Shown here: in pieces, positions 25,601 to 38,251 of the stretch
How the letters are laid out: each line of letters begins with the position of its first letter
How positions within the stretch are numbered: the first letter of the stretch is position 1
Source of the DNA: Quillaja saponaria
Lineage: Eukaryota > Streptophyta > Magnoliopsida > Fabales > Quillajaceae
Length of the DNA stretch: 64,000 nt
Direction of reading: 5' to 3'
Assembly: GCA_029379385.1 (NCBI GenBank)
Contig: CM055610.1
Coordinates: 21,167,422 to 21,231,421 of the forward strand
The notes under the pieces: model-generated
The model's input: the letters and a program-made list of their open reading frames with translations, nothing else
Told to the model about the DNA's origin: nothing
The model's database searches: none
Position numbers and translations under genes: made by a program

Positions 25601-28600
25601 TATTTAATAAGTTCTTTAATTGCCCTCCTGCTTATCCTCATTATTTTTATTTAAAAACCAATCTCTAATTTTTAGTCTTCCAGTTTCAACCACTGGTTAC
25701 AAGCATGCTTTTACTCTGCAGTCTGCATACATTGAGTTTTGTGCAGATTTTGGAAACCTTGCAAGTAGTTGGTCCTAGTATAATATTTTGATCAACAATC
25801 ACCGTGTGGAGCACTATTTTGCTTTTACTTGGATTTTATCTTGGAAAGTAGCTTCCTATTTGCCTTTTAGTCATCTAATCACTTATGGTGGCGTAGTTTG
25901 AAATTTATTGCATTTTAATAATGTTGTAGTTGATAGTTGGTCCTACAATTTTATTCTTTTGTGATTTCCTACCGAGATAAGGTTGTTTGGACTTGTACAT
26001 TATTTGCATATTACTTATGTGTTTGTTTTACTATGACTTATAGTGCTTAGACGAGGTTAATGATGATGATGCGTCAAAGAATTCAGAGGACACTGGGCAA
26101 AAAAGTGCAAGTAGAGAAGAGGCAGCAGGTTTACAAGAAGATGCAAAGGAACCTTGCATTCAAGATGAGGATAAAATGGAAGACTCTCCTGTATTAGGTC
26201 AGCTAAATGGAACAAAACTAGTCAAACTAGAAACTGAAGAAGCTGAAGGCAATGGAAACAAAGTTCCAAGTGAGAGCACAATTAAGAAAGCCATTAGTAA
26301 GAGGGCTTCTTATATCAAAGCTAATTCCGAGTACGCTGCTAAACTCTTTTAATTGGTTCTTCTGCTTAGTAATGGTGTCTCCACCTTCATCATCCTCTGC
26401 ATGTATTTTACCCACCTTTGTCTTTTATGAAGGTCATTAACATTAATTATCTGAATTGGTTCATCAGTCTTCAATCTTCATTAATGTAATTTTCTTATAA
26501 TATGGGCAATCATCACTCACTAATTTCAGGAAAGTCACAATGGCCGGAGTTCGTCGACTATTGGAGGAAGATCTCAAACTTGATAAATATACTCTTGATC
26601 CCGTTAAGAAACTAATAAGTCAACAGCTGGAAGAGGTGATAATTTTTTTTTTCCAGAAGGCAAGATCAAAATCCATAAGCAGCTCAAACTATCTGACTAT
26701 TGACATTTTATTGCACATATGAAGGTATTAAAATCTTCAACCAATGATCAGAAAATTGTTAAGAAAATATCTGACAGCAAAGCAGCTAAAAAGCCAATCA
26801 GTGAAGAGGGATCTGATTCTTCAGATCAAGGGACTGATGAGGAAGATGAAGACAAAGTAAAACCTAGAAAAAGTAGCATAGCAAAAGGAAAGGTGAAGGA
26901 TTTTGATGAGCCTAAAAAACGGAAACAACCTGCAGAGGATACCAGCCTATCCAGCAAGAAGCGGAGCAAGCCTGCTGAATCAACATCAGAAGACAATAGT
27001 GATGGAGAAGATAAAAATAAGTCTGAAGATGATCAATCACAATCATCAGCTGAGAAACCTGCTAAGGTCATACTAATCATTTCCTGATTGAAAAACTTTA
27101 TTAGATAAGATATACAGTATTGCTGATCACATATTTTCTCCAATGTAGAAGAAAGAAGTTTTGGCTCCTGCATATGGTAAACGTGTGGAGCATCTTAAAT
27201 CTGTTGTCAAAGCATGTGGAATGAGGTTTTTCGTCTTTAAATTACTCTTTACGAGCGTAGGTCTATGTCAAGGAAGATATTCTCATATTCTTTTATCCCG
27301 TTACAGTGTTCCCCCTTCAATCTACAAAAAGGTCAAGCAGGTGCCTGAAAATAAACGGGAAGCTCACCTAATAAAGGAACTGGAGGAGATACTATCTAAA
27401 GAAGGTTTATCTTCAAATCCCTCTGAAAAAGGTGAGCTTAGCATATGCGATAGTTTACAATTGCATACTAACTAAATTAGTCTCATTTTTTAGTTTCTTG
27501 GTCTTCATTAATTAACTAGTCTAGAATATTTCTCTGACAGCCTGAAGGAACTAGCTGCAAACTTTGGAAAACACATGCACGCACACACATATGCATACAT
27601 AATATATATATAATATGTTACTCCCTAATTTTCATATTTCATTATGACATCTATTAGTGGTCTAGCTTTTTTGATTGGATAGTTTGAATGTTTGATAATT
27701 TACTGTTTTTATTGCATTACTAAGAAATCAAGGAAGTAAGAAGGAAAAAGGAAAGAGCAAAAGAACTCGAGGGCATTGATATGAGTAATATTGTTGCAAG
27801 TTCACGTAGAAGGTCAACTGCAAGCTTTGTAGCTCCTCCACCAAAGGCCAAATCACCTGTTCAAACTGATGCTGATGATGCTGAGGATACTGATAATGAG
27901 AACAATGAAGGAGAAGATGATGATGAGGAGGACGAAGAGGAGGAGGAGAAGAGGAAGAAGAGGAAGAAGAGGAGGAAAGCCAGAGTGAGGAGGAGTTTGA
28001 TGAGGGTAAGTGTAATTTGGATTCACTAATGTTAATTTTATCAGGAATATGATAAAATCTAGTGCAAAATGGACACAGTAACTATTTTAAACTTGATCAT
28101 TTTTGTTGATCAAGTCTAGCATTATGTCTTTGAAACTATTGGATCTGTCCTGTTACTCATGTATCTTAGGTCTCTTTTTTTGCTTTATATATTTATGTTG
28201 GTATATATATCCTTGCAAAAGCTTCAGCAATGACAACAAATAGTTTTCTCTGCCCCTAGTCAAACTCTAGATGGTTATTACCAGGAAAAATGTTGAGGAA
28301 GGGAGTTCAAACAATGTCATTTTAGGAGATCTGGGGTGGATCTGATATTAACAGTAGCCTGCATGGCTAGCGGCTATTGTCTGCACTGTTTCAAACCCTA
28401 AACATTCTGTAGTCAAGTTCAGAATATTTCTGATGCATGGTTTTTTGAGTGGGTTGTAAATCCTAGGTTTACTTTTTTCCTGCAAAGCAGATATTTATTG
28501 TCAGAAGGGGAACAGGTTTCAACCAAAATATATAAATAACAAGGAAGAGAGTAAAGGGTAACTGAAGAAATATGAAGTGTACCTCTTAGTATAAATCTTG

Positions 28601-28816
28601 TTTACTCAGGTTATGCCCCAGCATGAGCGGCGTCTCATGTTTATTGCATGTGTGCAACTTAAATGCACGTTATGATATTTCTGAGAGGCAATTCATCATT
28701 GATTATGACTGTGCATGTGGTACAAAATATGTCAATTGTTGGGTGCTAGTTTTGGATGCTACAATCTTCTTGTCTTACATTGTTCCCTTGTTTGTGCAGA
28801 CGAGGACAGTGATTGA
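22691..28816 (+). CDS. HIRIP3: HIRIP3-like histone chaperone with two DEK_C-like modules
   Basis: Likely nuclear histone-binding protein of the HIRIP3/CHZ type. Exons: 22691-22803, 23865-23970, 26044-26330, 26530-26635, 26725-27066, 27149-27225, 27307-27431, 27725-28005, 28800-28816. Order: a first DEK_C-like helical module (from [16 protein letters not shown] to [20 protein letters not shown]), an acidic linker, a second similar module ([16 protein letters not shown] to [20 protein letters not shown]), a Ser/Glu/Lys-rich disordered part, the HIRIP3-type conserved segment ([39 protein letters not shown]) and a strongly acidic C-terminus. The last exon ends DEDSD. One base is missing in the GA-rich tract near 27948-27951: the raw frame turns from acidic to Lys/Arg-rich, while the frame that joins exon 9 in phase is acidic, as the family expects. 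The model is about 484 aa. The start lies in a good context just after an AGAGAGAG leader. Confidence 0.88.
23481..23568. repeat. Two-copy 44-bp tandem repeat in intron 1 of the HIRIP3-like gene
   Basis: Units at 23481-23524 and 23525-23568 both begin TGTTCTTCA and share CTTCAACCTCTAACAAAAGT. They differ at only about two positions, so this is a recent local duplication. Confidence 0.9.
24994..25009. repeat. 16-bp perfect palindrome in a CCTAGG-rich cluster
   Basis: GCACACCTAGGTGTGC is self-complementary. A second shorter palindrome, CACCTAGGTG, lies at 24957-24966 and further CTAGG words follow to about 25024. This is GC-richer than the surrounding intron 2 and looks like a remnant of a dispersed repeat. 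A related motif is at 60109-60136. Confidence 0.75.
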
Positions 28817-30164
28817 ATCTTGCATTAGGCGTCTTGTCAGGTTACAGAAGGCTGTTCCTTGGAGATTGAAAGGCAATGGTGTATAATCGGTGTAATATTT
28901 TTCTTTCCCTTATTAATCTTTTTCCTATTGGTTGTGGGAGAGTGATGAAGTGGGTGCTTATGTTTGCCCCATTACTTATTTTTCTTTAGTTGTATCAGTG
29001 ACTCGAGGGGTCCTTTGCTCAAAGAAAGATTGGTATTAGCAATATGCAAAAGTTGCATATGTTTGGTTGCGGTTTGGTATATTTTGAGAACATTGTTGGA
29101 CCTCCCTTCGCTAGCCTGCCTGCTCTAAGCAGCTTGTAAATGTTTCGGCTTCATTTATTTATCACTGTAGGGATAAATGATTCATGCAGAGGAATGGATG
29201 GAGAGAACTTTGTTGAGGTACTTGATTGTTTCATTTTCTTATGCTGACAATATTGTCAGGTCCTTTAAAATATTGAATGGGGAGTCATGCATAGAAACAA
29301 TGGTTGGGGACAGTATTTGCTGTTCTGGTTCTTGCTACTCAATCAACTTATACCCTTGATTTGGGATCCATCTTTTTTGCCTATCACGAGTAGGATTGGA
29401 AACAAGTCCAGGTGAACAAGTACTGAGATAATGTATACGCGAGTTTGAGCCTGAGTCATAATTCAAGTATTTGAGTTATTAATTTCTTCAGTTTCATTGA
29501 AAATGGGTATGAGTTTCAATATGTGACTTAAATCGAACACGATGGGGATAATTAACAAGTCAAACTGATTAATGATTTAAGCTGTTCAACTAATTTTCAG
29601 TTCTAATCACGAGTAAAATCCAAAACACTTGTACTCATGGACCATGGCCTTGATCAAGAATGCAATCCAAACTATTATAAAGGTGACAATTTTATGAGCA
29701 TATGATGCAACAATGATGAGGAGTTCTAACCATTTGGTACCAAGGCCTTTGTCAAGAATGCTATCAATAGATGACAAAATTTATGGGCTTCATAATGCAA
29801 CAATAATCAGGCGAAGAAAGTACTGCAAGAAAAACAAAAAGTAAGCAAAGCCATTCTACTATTGCTAATACAAACAGTAGAAAGTTTACATTTAGTATAT
29901 AAAAATGCAACGCGCTTGCTGTGCAACGTAAATGGAGGGCATTTATAGATCTACATTCCTCTTATAGTCCAATGGTGCCTCCTCAGGTGTTAATGCCTCT
30001 TAACACATGGGTCTGTAATCTCGTTCAGAGTAAGGTTTTTGTAATATAACCTTGATATTAGAAATATCGACCAATAATTATTCTAAAAGAAATATAATTC
30101 TTAATGGATTGAAATTATAGACTATCCATTGAAGACTAAAATCTTATTTTGATTGCTAATAACA
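28817..30164. other. Spacer between convergent HIRIP3-like and GGCT genes
   Basis: This contains the 3' flanks of both genes. Two similar phrases (CAAGAATGC.ATC and TATGGGC/TATGAGC near ATGCAACAAT) recur at about 29650-29720 and 29740-29810, indicating a diverged local duplication. No coding sequence was recognised. Confidence 0.45.
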
Positions 30165-33100
30165 TTATGAAGCAGTCAACTCCTCCGAAAGGATACGCCT
30201 GACTTCATTTGCGAGATCAATGACATGTTTGTCTCTGAATCCTATTTTTGTACCAAGAAGGCAAGGGCAAAGAGAAGCATTAGAGATGAGATAGAAATAA
30301 AATGACTAGCAAACAAAAGGTCAATAAAGAATCTCACCCAATTGAAGAAGAGCCTTTTCAAGTTGGAAAAGATAGTCTCTGTTGGGTCCTGAGGGACCTT
30401 CAGCATGAACTATTTGTCTGCAGGTTCGGCATAGAAAGCATGAATGAAAAACACAATGACTTAAATTTGAGATTCAGACCTTGAAATGACTACTCAGATA
30501 TTATGATAGAACATGCCGGAGACATTTTGTAATTCTACAGAGTTATGATTTTGGTGACCTGATTCCAGGACTTCAAAAAAAAAAGAAGTGGTAATCTTGG
30601 ATAATAAATTAGATAAGGTGGTTACATATAATCAAATAGCAACTTTCTAATTTTAATAAATATCCCATTATGATATCATTTCTCAATCAATTATAACTTA
30701 TTAGCCTACTGTAGAGCAGTATCATGCAGAAATTATCTATTTACCTTAATATTCAGATTCAAAATTCTTAGACTAAATTAATTCCTTAGTTAGGGGACTA
30801 TGTTCAATTTTACACTAAATATCAAAAAGCAATACACAGGTGAAAGATATGTACCCTGGCGATCTCTTCAACAGAAGCAGGGCCCAAGTAGTTTTTGTTA
30901 ACTTTCTTGTCAGGAGATGCTATGTATCTGAAAAGCGTCAGTGATCTAATTAACTAATGAACTTAAAACATAAATGTAGAAAGCTCTTGGTGGTATCGCA
31001 CTTACACCATTACTCCAGGAATGGCTGGAGTTGACGTTGTAACCTCCTGAACAATTTTTAGAAGATGCTTAACAACACTTATACAGCACTAGAAAAGTAG
31101 ATCTTATTACTCTACTGGGGCTTGCAATCAGAACTTACTGTAAAAAGATCTAGATATTCCTTCTTGTCATATTGTTTCTCCCTCACTTCCAGATACTGTG
31201 ATCCATAAAAAGCAATTATATTCCAACATTCAACCAAATTATAACATTCTTGGAGGTGAAATCTTCTGCAAAATTTAGAATTATGGATGAAATTTTCAGA
31301 TATGGTGTTACCACAACAATCAGGATTCTATGCCGTTTCTATCTGAGAGTTTAATTCATGGAGTTTTACTTATGCTAAGGTATTCCTTGGGGACAATTAA
31401 AAATATTAGATCACCATATCATGGTGCAGTCAGCTACAGTACTAGAATGTGTTTGCAAATATCCTTTACCTAAAGAACAAGAACTTCTTGTGAAATTCTG
31501 ACAAAATCCTATTCAATTCAAACTCAAAGTGAAAGCAAATTGGTTTAAGAGATTAATTTTTTTTTTAAAGTAATCAGAAAGGAACACTGGCTAGTAAAGG
31601 GTGAAGTAGGAGAAAAGAATTGGTGTATTGGGGTGGAGGGAGGACATACAACCACTATAAAGGAGAGTCTAGGGTAGTTGGATTTTTAAAATTGTTGACA
31701 TTGAGATTGTATGAAACAAGCTTTCACGCTTGCATCCGTTAAACAAGATACTATATTGCACAAAAGGGTATTGGATACAGCATCAACTGAAATGGGACCT
31801 AATTGTCTCAATAGCAGGTTGTGAAGGATAATTAGGGTGCAAAGACAAATGGCTAGAAGCTAAGATGCATACAACTCTCAAATATGCTAAGGTGTGTGCT
31901 TCATCGCCGTAATAGCAGCAGGCATGTTTTCTTCAAACTTGACACATTTTTGTAAAGCAGCCGAGTGTCTCATTTATCAAATGAGTCCAGCTACATTGTT
32001 ACTGGGCTCAACTCAACTCAACTTAGCCTTAAAATCCCAAATTAGTTGGGGTCGGCTATATGAATACTTTTCCTCCATTTGCATCGATCCGAGACAATAT
32101 TTTCATTAATCCCTAGCATAGCCATATCTTTCTCGATGACTGCCCCATGTAAGTTTCGGTCTCCCCTTACCCCGTCTAACACCTAGCACCTGAACCAAGT
32201 CACCTTGCTTAACTACTGTGTCCATTGGCCAACGTTGGATATGTCCAAACTAACGTAGGCAATTCTCTCTCATTTTCTTCTCAATAGGTGCTACTTCCAC
32301 CTTCTTACGAATCTCCTCATTCCTTATTTTATCCTTTCTTGTATGTCCTGTCATCCACCTCAACATTTTCATTTCGGCTACTCCCATCTTATGCGAGTGT
32401 TGCTTCTTAACTTAATATATATAAAAATGTATATTTTTGTTTCATGCAAGTAAATTTGTTTTATGGGTATATATACATATTCATATATTTTAAAGAATAT
32501 TTTCCTTTAAAATCAAACTCTAGGTGAAGCTTAGGCTTGACTGAGAGCAAATTTAATATAAATTATGAACCACCGAGCCAATATTAATCATAGTAATTCT
32601 TTTCAAATGAGCCAAACTCAAGCTTAAGTTATCAAACTAAGACCAAGTGGGGCACATAATGCTGCTAATTCACACCCTAGTGCCCCCAAATAGATCCTGA
32701 ATGGTGATGTCAGAATATGCATTCAAGTATAGGTGAGGAACACCTTCATCTGATGAAACTGTCATCCACATCAAATTTGACCAAAACTGTTTGCTAGTTT
32801 GATATCTAATACCATGCTTCAGCGAATATTTTTTTTATTTTTTTAACTGAAAGGGTAAAAGCCAACAAGTAATTGCTTATTCCTCTTTTATTTCATGTAA
32901 AAGGAGAAAAGTTCAAATAACATCCTGATTGCTAGCTCCAACAGTATTGAATCCTAATCTCATTCTTGCCATCAATTCAAACTACTTGCCTCACAGTGAG
33001 CAGCACATCCTGAATCAATTTGAAAACTTTTATGCTGCTAAACATACAATCATTCAAATCAATACTTCAAGTAAATCATATGAATGGCAATCAACAAACA

Positions 33101-34647
33101 GCATATGATATGAATAAAACCTTAAGAACAGGTTGATAATGCAAACTGAACCATCAATAGACAATAATATGACCCAAAAAGAATACGGGTGTCCAATGGT
33201 AGATGCTGCTGAATAACACCAAGCCCCTTATTGATAGAACAAAGGATAGAAATTGATAGAGATAAATTTCCCAAATAAGTTTTAATTTCAATACTAGCAA
33301 ATTAATGTGCAGGCAATATACAGTTTCTGAAAGAACCACACAGTTAATGCAATTTCTTCATCTTCCTTCTTCGAGATCTTGTATGCAGCTCCCCACTATC
33401 ACCTCAGAAAATCAAATCAATTTATATTTAACATATTGATAAATTCAAACCAGAAAATATAAAAGAAAATTAGAGCAGGTTAGGCAAATCCAATAACAGA
33501 AATCAGATAAAACATAAAAGCATCTAAATAAACTCAATGTTCACAGGCAGTGGATTGATGAAGTTATATTCCCAGAAGCTAAAATTAAAAAGGAAAAGGA
33601 CCAAAAGAGTTATATTAAGAACCTCAGAAAAATATTCTTCTAGTTTTTGGAGAAAAACCCACAACGTTGAAAAATGAAATAAAATCTTAAATCTTTTATG
33701 AATAGCAAACAACTAATGCCAGTTCTAGTATCCTAAAAGGACTCAAATCAAATCCTGGCTATTATACGTTAGAAACACAACAAAATTGAAATTCCATAGA
33801 GCCAAGATAGACTTCCATACAGAGAGACAACACATGACATGATAAATATATGAAAGATTTTCTCAAATATGCTTGTCTATACCTAACAAAAAAAGCAACC
33901 AAGAATTAGATGAATAGATTAAGAGTTTGTTGCACTTCATATTCTTCAGATACTTAAGACATTCACAAAATTTGAAGTAAATTGCTTCAGATTCACCTCA
34001 CAGAACAACAATTCTCATCAAATGAACTATAAGAACATCATTTTTATCTTCATTTAAGTGTCAGCATGTCCATAAGAATCAATGGAGTAAATGAAGAAAC
34101 ATGTATGTATATATACAGATACATATTTGAGATGCACCACCATACATCAGTAAACTGAGATGATTAAGAAAAATAAAAAATTGCCCAAAATATAATGTTC
34201 TACTTGAATAACTGTGACCTCAAGTAATAAATTCCTCATAAATAGAGATTAATATATCAAATGACTATTGAGTAGGGAAAATATGGAATTGAGTATTTGC
34301 TTCTTGATGAATTACACAAATTTCCCCTTCAGCAGGCTCCAGTGTCACTGTTCTTCCAGGGTAATCTGGGGTCCCTCTGTGGTCAGTACTCCCTAAAAAA
34401 TGAAGACCCACCAAAGCAATATGAACAAGATTCTTCTAAAGAAGAATTTAAGCTCACAAACACCCAACAGTCTTCAGGCACGACGACACACAGCAACACA
34501 CACAACATAGAAAAAGAGGAGGTGGGAGGAGCAGAAACCTTGATAGAAAACACGGCGATAGCCTTTGATGAAACCAACAACGCGCTCATCGAAGTGAAAA
34601 CCAGCTTTCCATATCAGAGAACCATACCCAAATACCCACATCACCAT
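30165..34647 (-). CDS. GGCT2: ChaC-type gamma-glutamyl cyclotransferase (GGCT2-like)
   Basis: Cytosolic enzyme that splits the gamma-glutamyl group of glutathione to 5-oxoproline and Cys-Gly, part of glutathione turnover. Exons, right to left: 34539-34647, 34316-34392, 33342-33395, 31139-31195, 31006-31046, 30855-30927, 30338-30417, 30165-30241. Signature: start [17 protein letters not shown] (the substrate-binding VFGYGSLIW loop), then [25 protein letters not shown], and [10 protein letters not shown], where the family's catalytic Glu is expected. Next are [18 protein letters not shown] and the C-terminal [13 protein letters not shown]. The model is 188 aa, normal for plant GGCT2. Exon 7 is one base too long (80 where 79 keeps the frame from ..EEIAR to [17 protein letters not shown]), the extra base lying at or near the acceptor (30417). 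Intron 3 holds an RTE LINE fragment on the same strand. Confidence 0.9.
32004..32410 (-). mobile_element. 5'-truncated RTE-type LINE remnant
   Basis: Read on the minus strand this resembles the C-terminal end of plant RTE-clade LINE reverse transcriptase ORFs: [20 protein letters not shown], then [10 protein letters not shown], an in-frame TAG where a Trp is usual, FGHIQRWP, a frameshift, and SIHIADPN. It is followed by the typical 3' segment (CCCAACTAATTTGGGATTTT on the minus strand) and a short TTGAG repeat tail. It lies inside intron 3 of the GGCT gene. Precise ends and target duplications were not determined. Confidence 0.85.
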
Positions 34648-35773
34648 TTTTTTCAGTTTGAGCCCTTTAAGTTAATAATTTGATGCTGTTTACTTGTAAT
34701 CCCACCAGGAAGAAACAACAGAATGATTATCACCCAATCTCTCAGTTTTCTCTCCCCATGAGGAAATAGAAAATGTAGATACACAGAGAGACACTGAGAA
34801 AATCCTATTCTATTGGAACTTGGAAGAGAGGCCCAGAAAGGGTAGGAGACGAGGTATGCAATCAGCTTCTGCTACGCTGAGGGTATCAAACGAAGGGTCC
34901 CATTTTCTAAGTCTTTCAATTAAAAATCGCCACGTCGTTGATTCTTTTTTCTTTATTTTTACATTTTCAGTACGACTTAATTACTATATTAGTCCTGAAA
35001 ATTATATTAATTTTCAATTTCATCCTCAATGAATGTTTGCTTACATGCATTGTCTGAGAAAAAAGAAAAAGAAAGAATAGTTTACTTTCTCTTTTCCATT
35101 TTGAGTTACATTATAATATATGTCAAAAACTAGAAATCCGATGACACTATTATTCATCAATGTTTCTTTTTGGACGAATTCTAAATTATATATATATATA
35201 TATAGAAAAGCATTTCAAAATGTTTACTTCTCTGAGATATTTGATGATTAGGATATTTTGATTTAGGATGGATGTAATACACAAGATTGCTTAACAAAAT
35301 ATATTGTCAAAAAAAGCCATTCGATTGTTTATTAGTTCGAAATTTCTAGATTGTTTGTCGAAAAATATTTTTCTAATTTATTTATGAACATCTTAATAAT
35401 TGCTGGCACTATATATAGCTTATAGCATATAGAAAAGATCGATTCTTTAATTAATTAATTATTTTTTGATACTAATTAAAGTTTAATTTTTGCTTGAGAA
35501 TAAATTATTTAGTTTAAGTAATCAAACTACCCAACCATATATAGTGTTAACTCTCAAGGGATTGTCAAAGAAAAGAAAGAGTATCAAGAAAGACAGAAGC
35601 ATTAGGAAGTGGTGCTTATTTTACTCATATCAGTGCTCAAAAAAGATAAGAAAACAAAAAAGATACACAGCCAGCAGCCACTTTGAAATTAGGATACAGG
35701 GGAAAGATTTAATTATACAAGCTTTCACCTGTACCTCTGTAATTAGTTTACAGGAAAACTCTAATTATTTATG
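34648..35773. other. Spacer: GGCT promoter side and 3' flank of UMAMIT gene 1
   Basis: The first ~200 bases hold the likely GGCT leader and promoter. The rest is AT-rich with a TA microsatellite near 35187-35204. The open frame at 35490-35780 is low-complexity and not supported as a gene. Confidence 0.45.
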
Positions 35774-38251
35774 TTACTGATGAGTAAGTATTCCTGGACC
35801 AGCCTTGAGCTTCAAAATCTGGTCAGCAGGCACATTGACTTGATCAATAGTAGTGTTGCTATCAAAATTGATGGATTTGATACTAGTGTCCTTAATTGGC
35901 AATTCAAGGGTTAATCCACCTTTCTCATTTACCAAGTCTTCTTTTGGGCTTTTCTTGTCTTTGCTTTTACCCCACACCACAGTGTAAAGCCCAAACACTA
36001 TCAGAATTGCTCCGATTATACTGAAAAGAATAATACATATGCTCCGTTAGCTTTTATGTATATATATTCACTTCAATTTATATATATTTTGATTAATTTA
36101 TCAGTTTAATATATTTAATATTTAACTAATTTGAAAGAAAAGTTAAGAATATATATGTACCTTCCTAGGTGAATTTGCTCAGCTAAGATAATGGAACCTA
36201 ATGCAGCTGTAATGATCATGCACAAAGGGCTGAAGGAGGTAACAAAAACAGGGCCACGTTCCCTAATCACAATCCCTTGTACATAATATGCCATTCCGGA
36301 GCAAACGATCCCCTAATTATACAAGTTTAATTCTAATTAGTAAGATTCACAGAATTGATTAGAGAGTTAGCTAGCTAGCTATCTGGTTGCATTAATTCCT
36401 ATATACTTACAGAGTAAACACAAGCAAGGAGCCTTGAATCAAAGCCTATCATCCAGACACTCATGTCACGTTCCATGATAAGCGATACGATTGAACCCTC
36501 GATAATTCCCATGAAGCAAATCCAAGCTGTGAGAGAGAGCTCTGCCGGGTACTTCTTCAACGTAAATGACTAAACCCACAAGTTACGCAACATAATGATT
36601 TGATATGTCAGTTGACTCAATTAGTAAAATCTCTTAATATCGTTTTAATTAAGAAGAAATGAAGAAAAAACTACACTTTGTACTCACTTGCAAGATGAAG
36701 AAGCTGGACCAGCCACAGCAACTACCAATGAGCATAAGTGTGCCACTGACCCAATGCTGGGTTGAGGCCTCACTGCTGGCTGAGTGGTGGCTTGCTCCTC
36801 CTCCCTTAATGAAGTTCATGATAGGGCCTTTGTACAAAGTCATCACCATTGCTCCTGACACTGTTATTACAGTTCCAATTACCTTGGCCAAGCTATGCAT
36901 TTTTCTGATGTTCACTGTCTCTAACCTAATTAACCACAAATGAAAGCCATACAATATTAGTCATATATAAATTATCCATTAATTAATTTGAAGCTTAATT
37001 TTATTTACATATACCTGAAAGCAAGGGCCATAATGAAAGTAATGGCAGGGAGAAGATTAACAAAAGCAGATGCATATGTTGTTGAGGTATACTTCATCCC
37101 CAAGTTGTATAGGTTTTGATCCAATACTGGCCTGTAATTCATATAATACAACACCACAATTAATTTAATTAATTTCTCTTGCTTCATGCATACACTTAAA
37201 AATAGTTATTTGGTACGTAATTCCAATTGCAAATTAATTGTAAAATTTGATGAAATCCTAATCATCTAGCAATATTGAAACTGGATAAGTAATTGAGGAT
37301 ATGAAGGTTCATAATCAGACACGTTTATTCTTTCTATATGTATATATATATATATATTAATGTTTTTAACTTTTTATTATTTCTGGTGGTCACTTTCTAG
37401 CTCTAATATTGTGGAATCTGATGGTGTTCCAATTTTATATTTCAAAGGGGTGGGCCAAAATAAAACACCATGTATGAAGTGATCTTATTCCTATGTACAT
37501 CAAACCAATTATTAGTTCAGTTTATTAAATTACCTTAAAATGAGAATAGAAGTATTTGGAGTATATTCTTATTAATTAATATATAACAAATTAGAAATGG
37601 ATCAATTGATTAGCTAACTTCTGATTTTGAACTAATTGGTGACGTTTTCTTTATCACATAAGAATCAATTAATAACTAGTGAATCTAACTTTGAACTGAG
37701 TTAATTAATTTGCATGATCCCAATTTATATGCATGAGTGCATGCATAATCAAACAAACAAGCTAGTTAAATTTATCATGATGGATTTACATATACGTATG
37801 ATATAATATAATATTATATATATATATATATACTTGCATGTTCATATATATATATGTGTGTGGAAAAAGAAGGGTTTGTAAGAGCCTTACTCTAGGAAAC
37901 CAAGCACCACAATCCTTAGAAAGATGGGGAGGGTCATCTTTGGCCTTATTTTTCTGAAAATTACAGAACCAAGAAACAATTATTGTTAGGATGATCATGA
38001 TGATGCAAATTAAGAGAGAGAGAGAGAGAGAGAGATAGTTACCTTTCAAGAATAATTGCGAAGGGGGCAATGACAATGGTGGCAACTACATGACGGTACA
38101 CAGAGAGAATGTAATGACTCATGCCATGCTTGAAGGAAACCATGGTAATGATATACATCCCAGCATAGCCAAACTGAAGGGAGAACATAGCCAAGAAAGG
38201 TTTGATTTTGTTGAACATCTGGCTCATCTTACCAAAGCTGATGTCTCCCAT
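35774..38251 (-). CDS. UMAMIT/WAT1-related (nodulin MtN21-type EamA) transporter, tandem copy 1
   Basis: Predicted membrane exporter or facilitator of amino acids or related metabolites, with two EamA domains and about ten helices. Exons, right to left: 38043-38251, 37891-37953, 37015-37131, 36688-36925, 36411-36569, 36161-36312, 35774-36020. All phases agree and the frame is unbroken for 394 aa. Visible family marks: KPFLAMFSLQFGYAGMYII in helix 1, SVYRHVVATIVIAPFA, RKIRPKMTL at the exon 1/2 join, PVLDQNLYNLGMKYTS, AKVIGTVITVSGAMVMTLYK, SLTAWICFMG, GMAYYVQGIV and GPVFVTSFSPLCMII, then a polar cytoplasmic tail. The Met at 38251 is preferred over upstream in-frame Mets because it starts the usual MG.. 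N-terminus. From memory it is closest to the SIAR1/UMAMIT18-19 group, but this assignment is tentative. Confidence 0.95.
38012..38034. repeat. (AG)n microsatellite in intron 1 of UMAMIT gene 1
   Basis: About eleven AG units lie just downstream (gene direction) of the exon 1 donor. Confidence 0.9.

Noticed and set aside
35490..35780. 96-codon plus-strand frame
   Set aside because: It is Lys/Ser-rich, lies in the 3' flank of a minus-strand gene and overlaps its stop region, with no recognisable domain.
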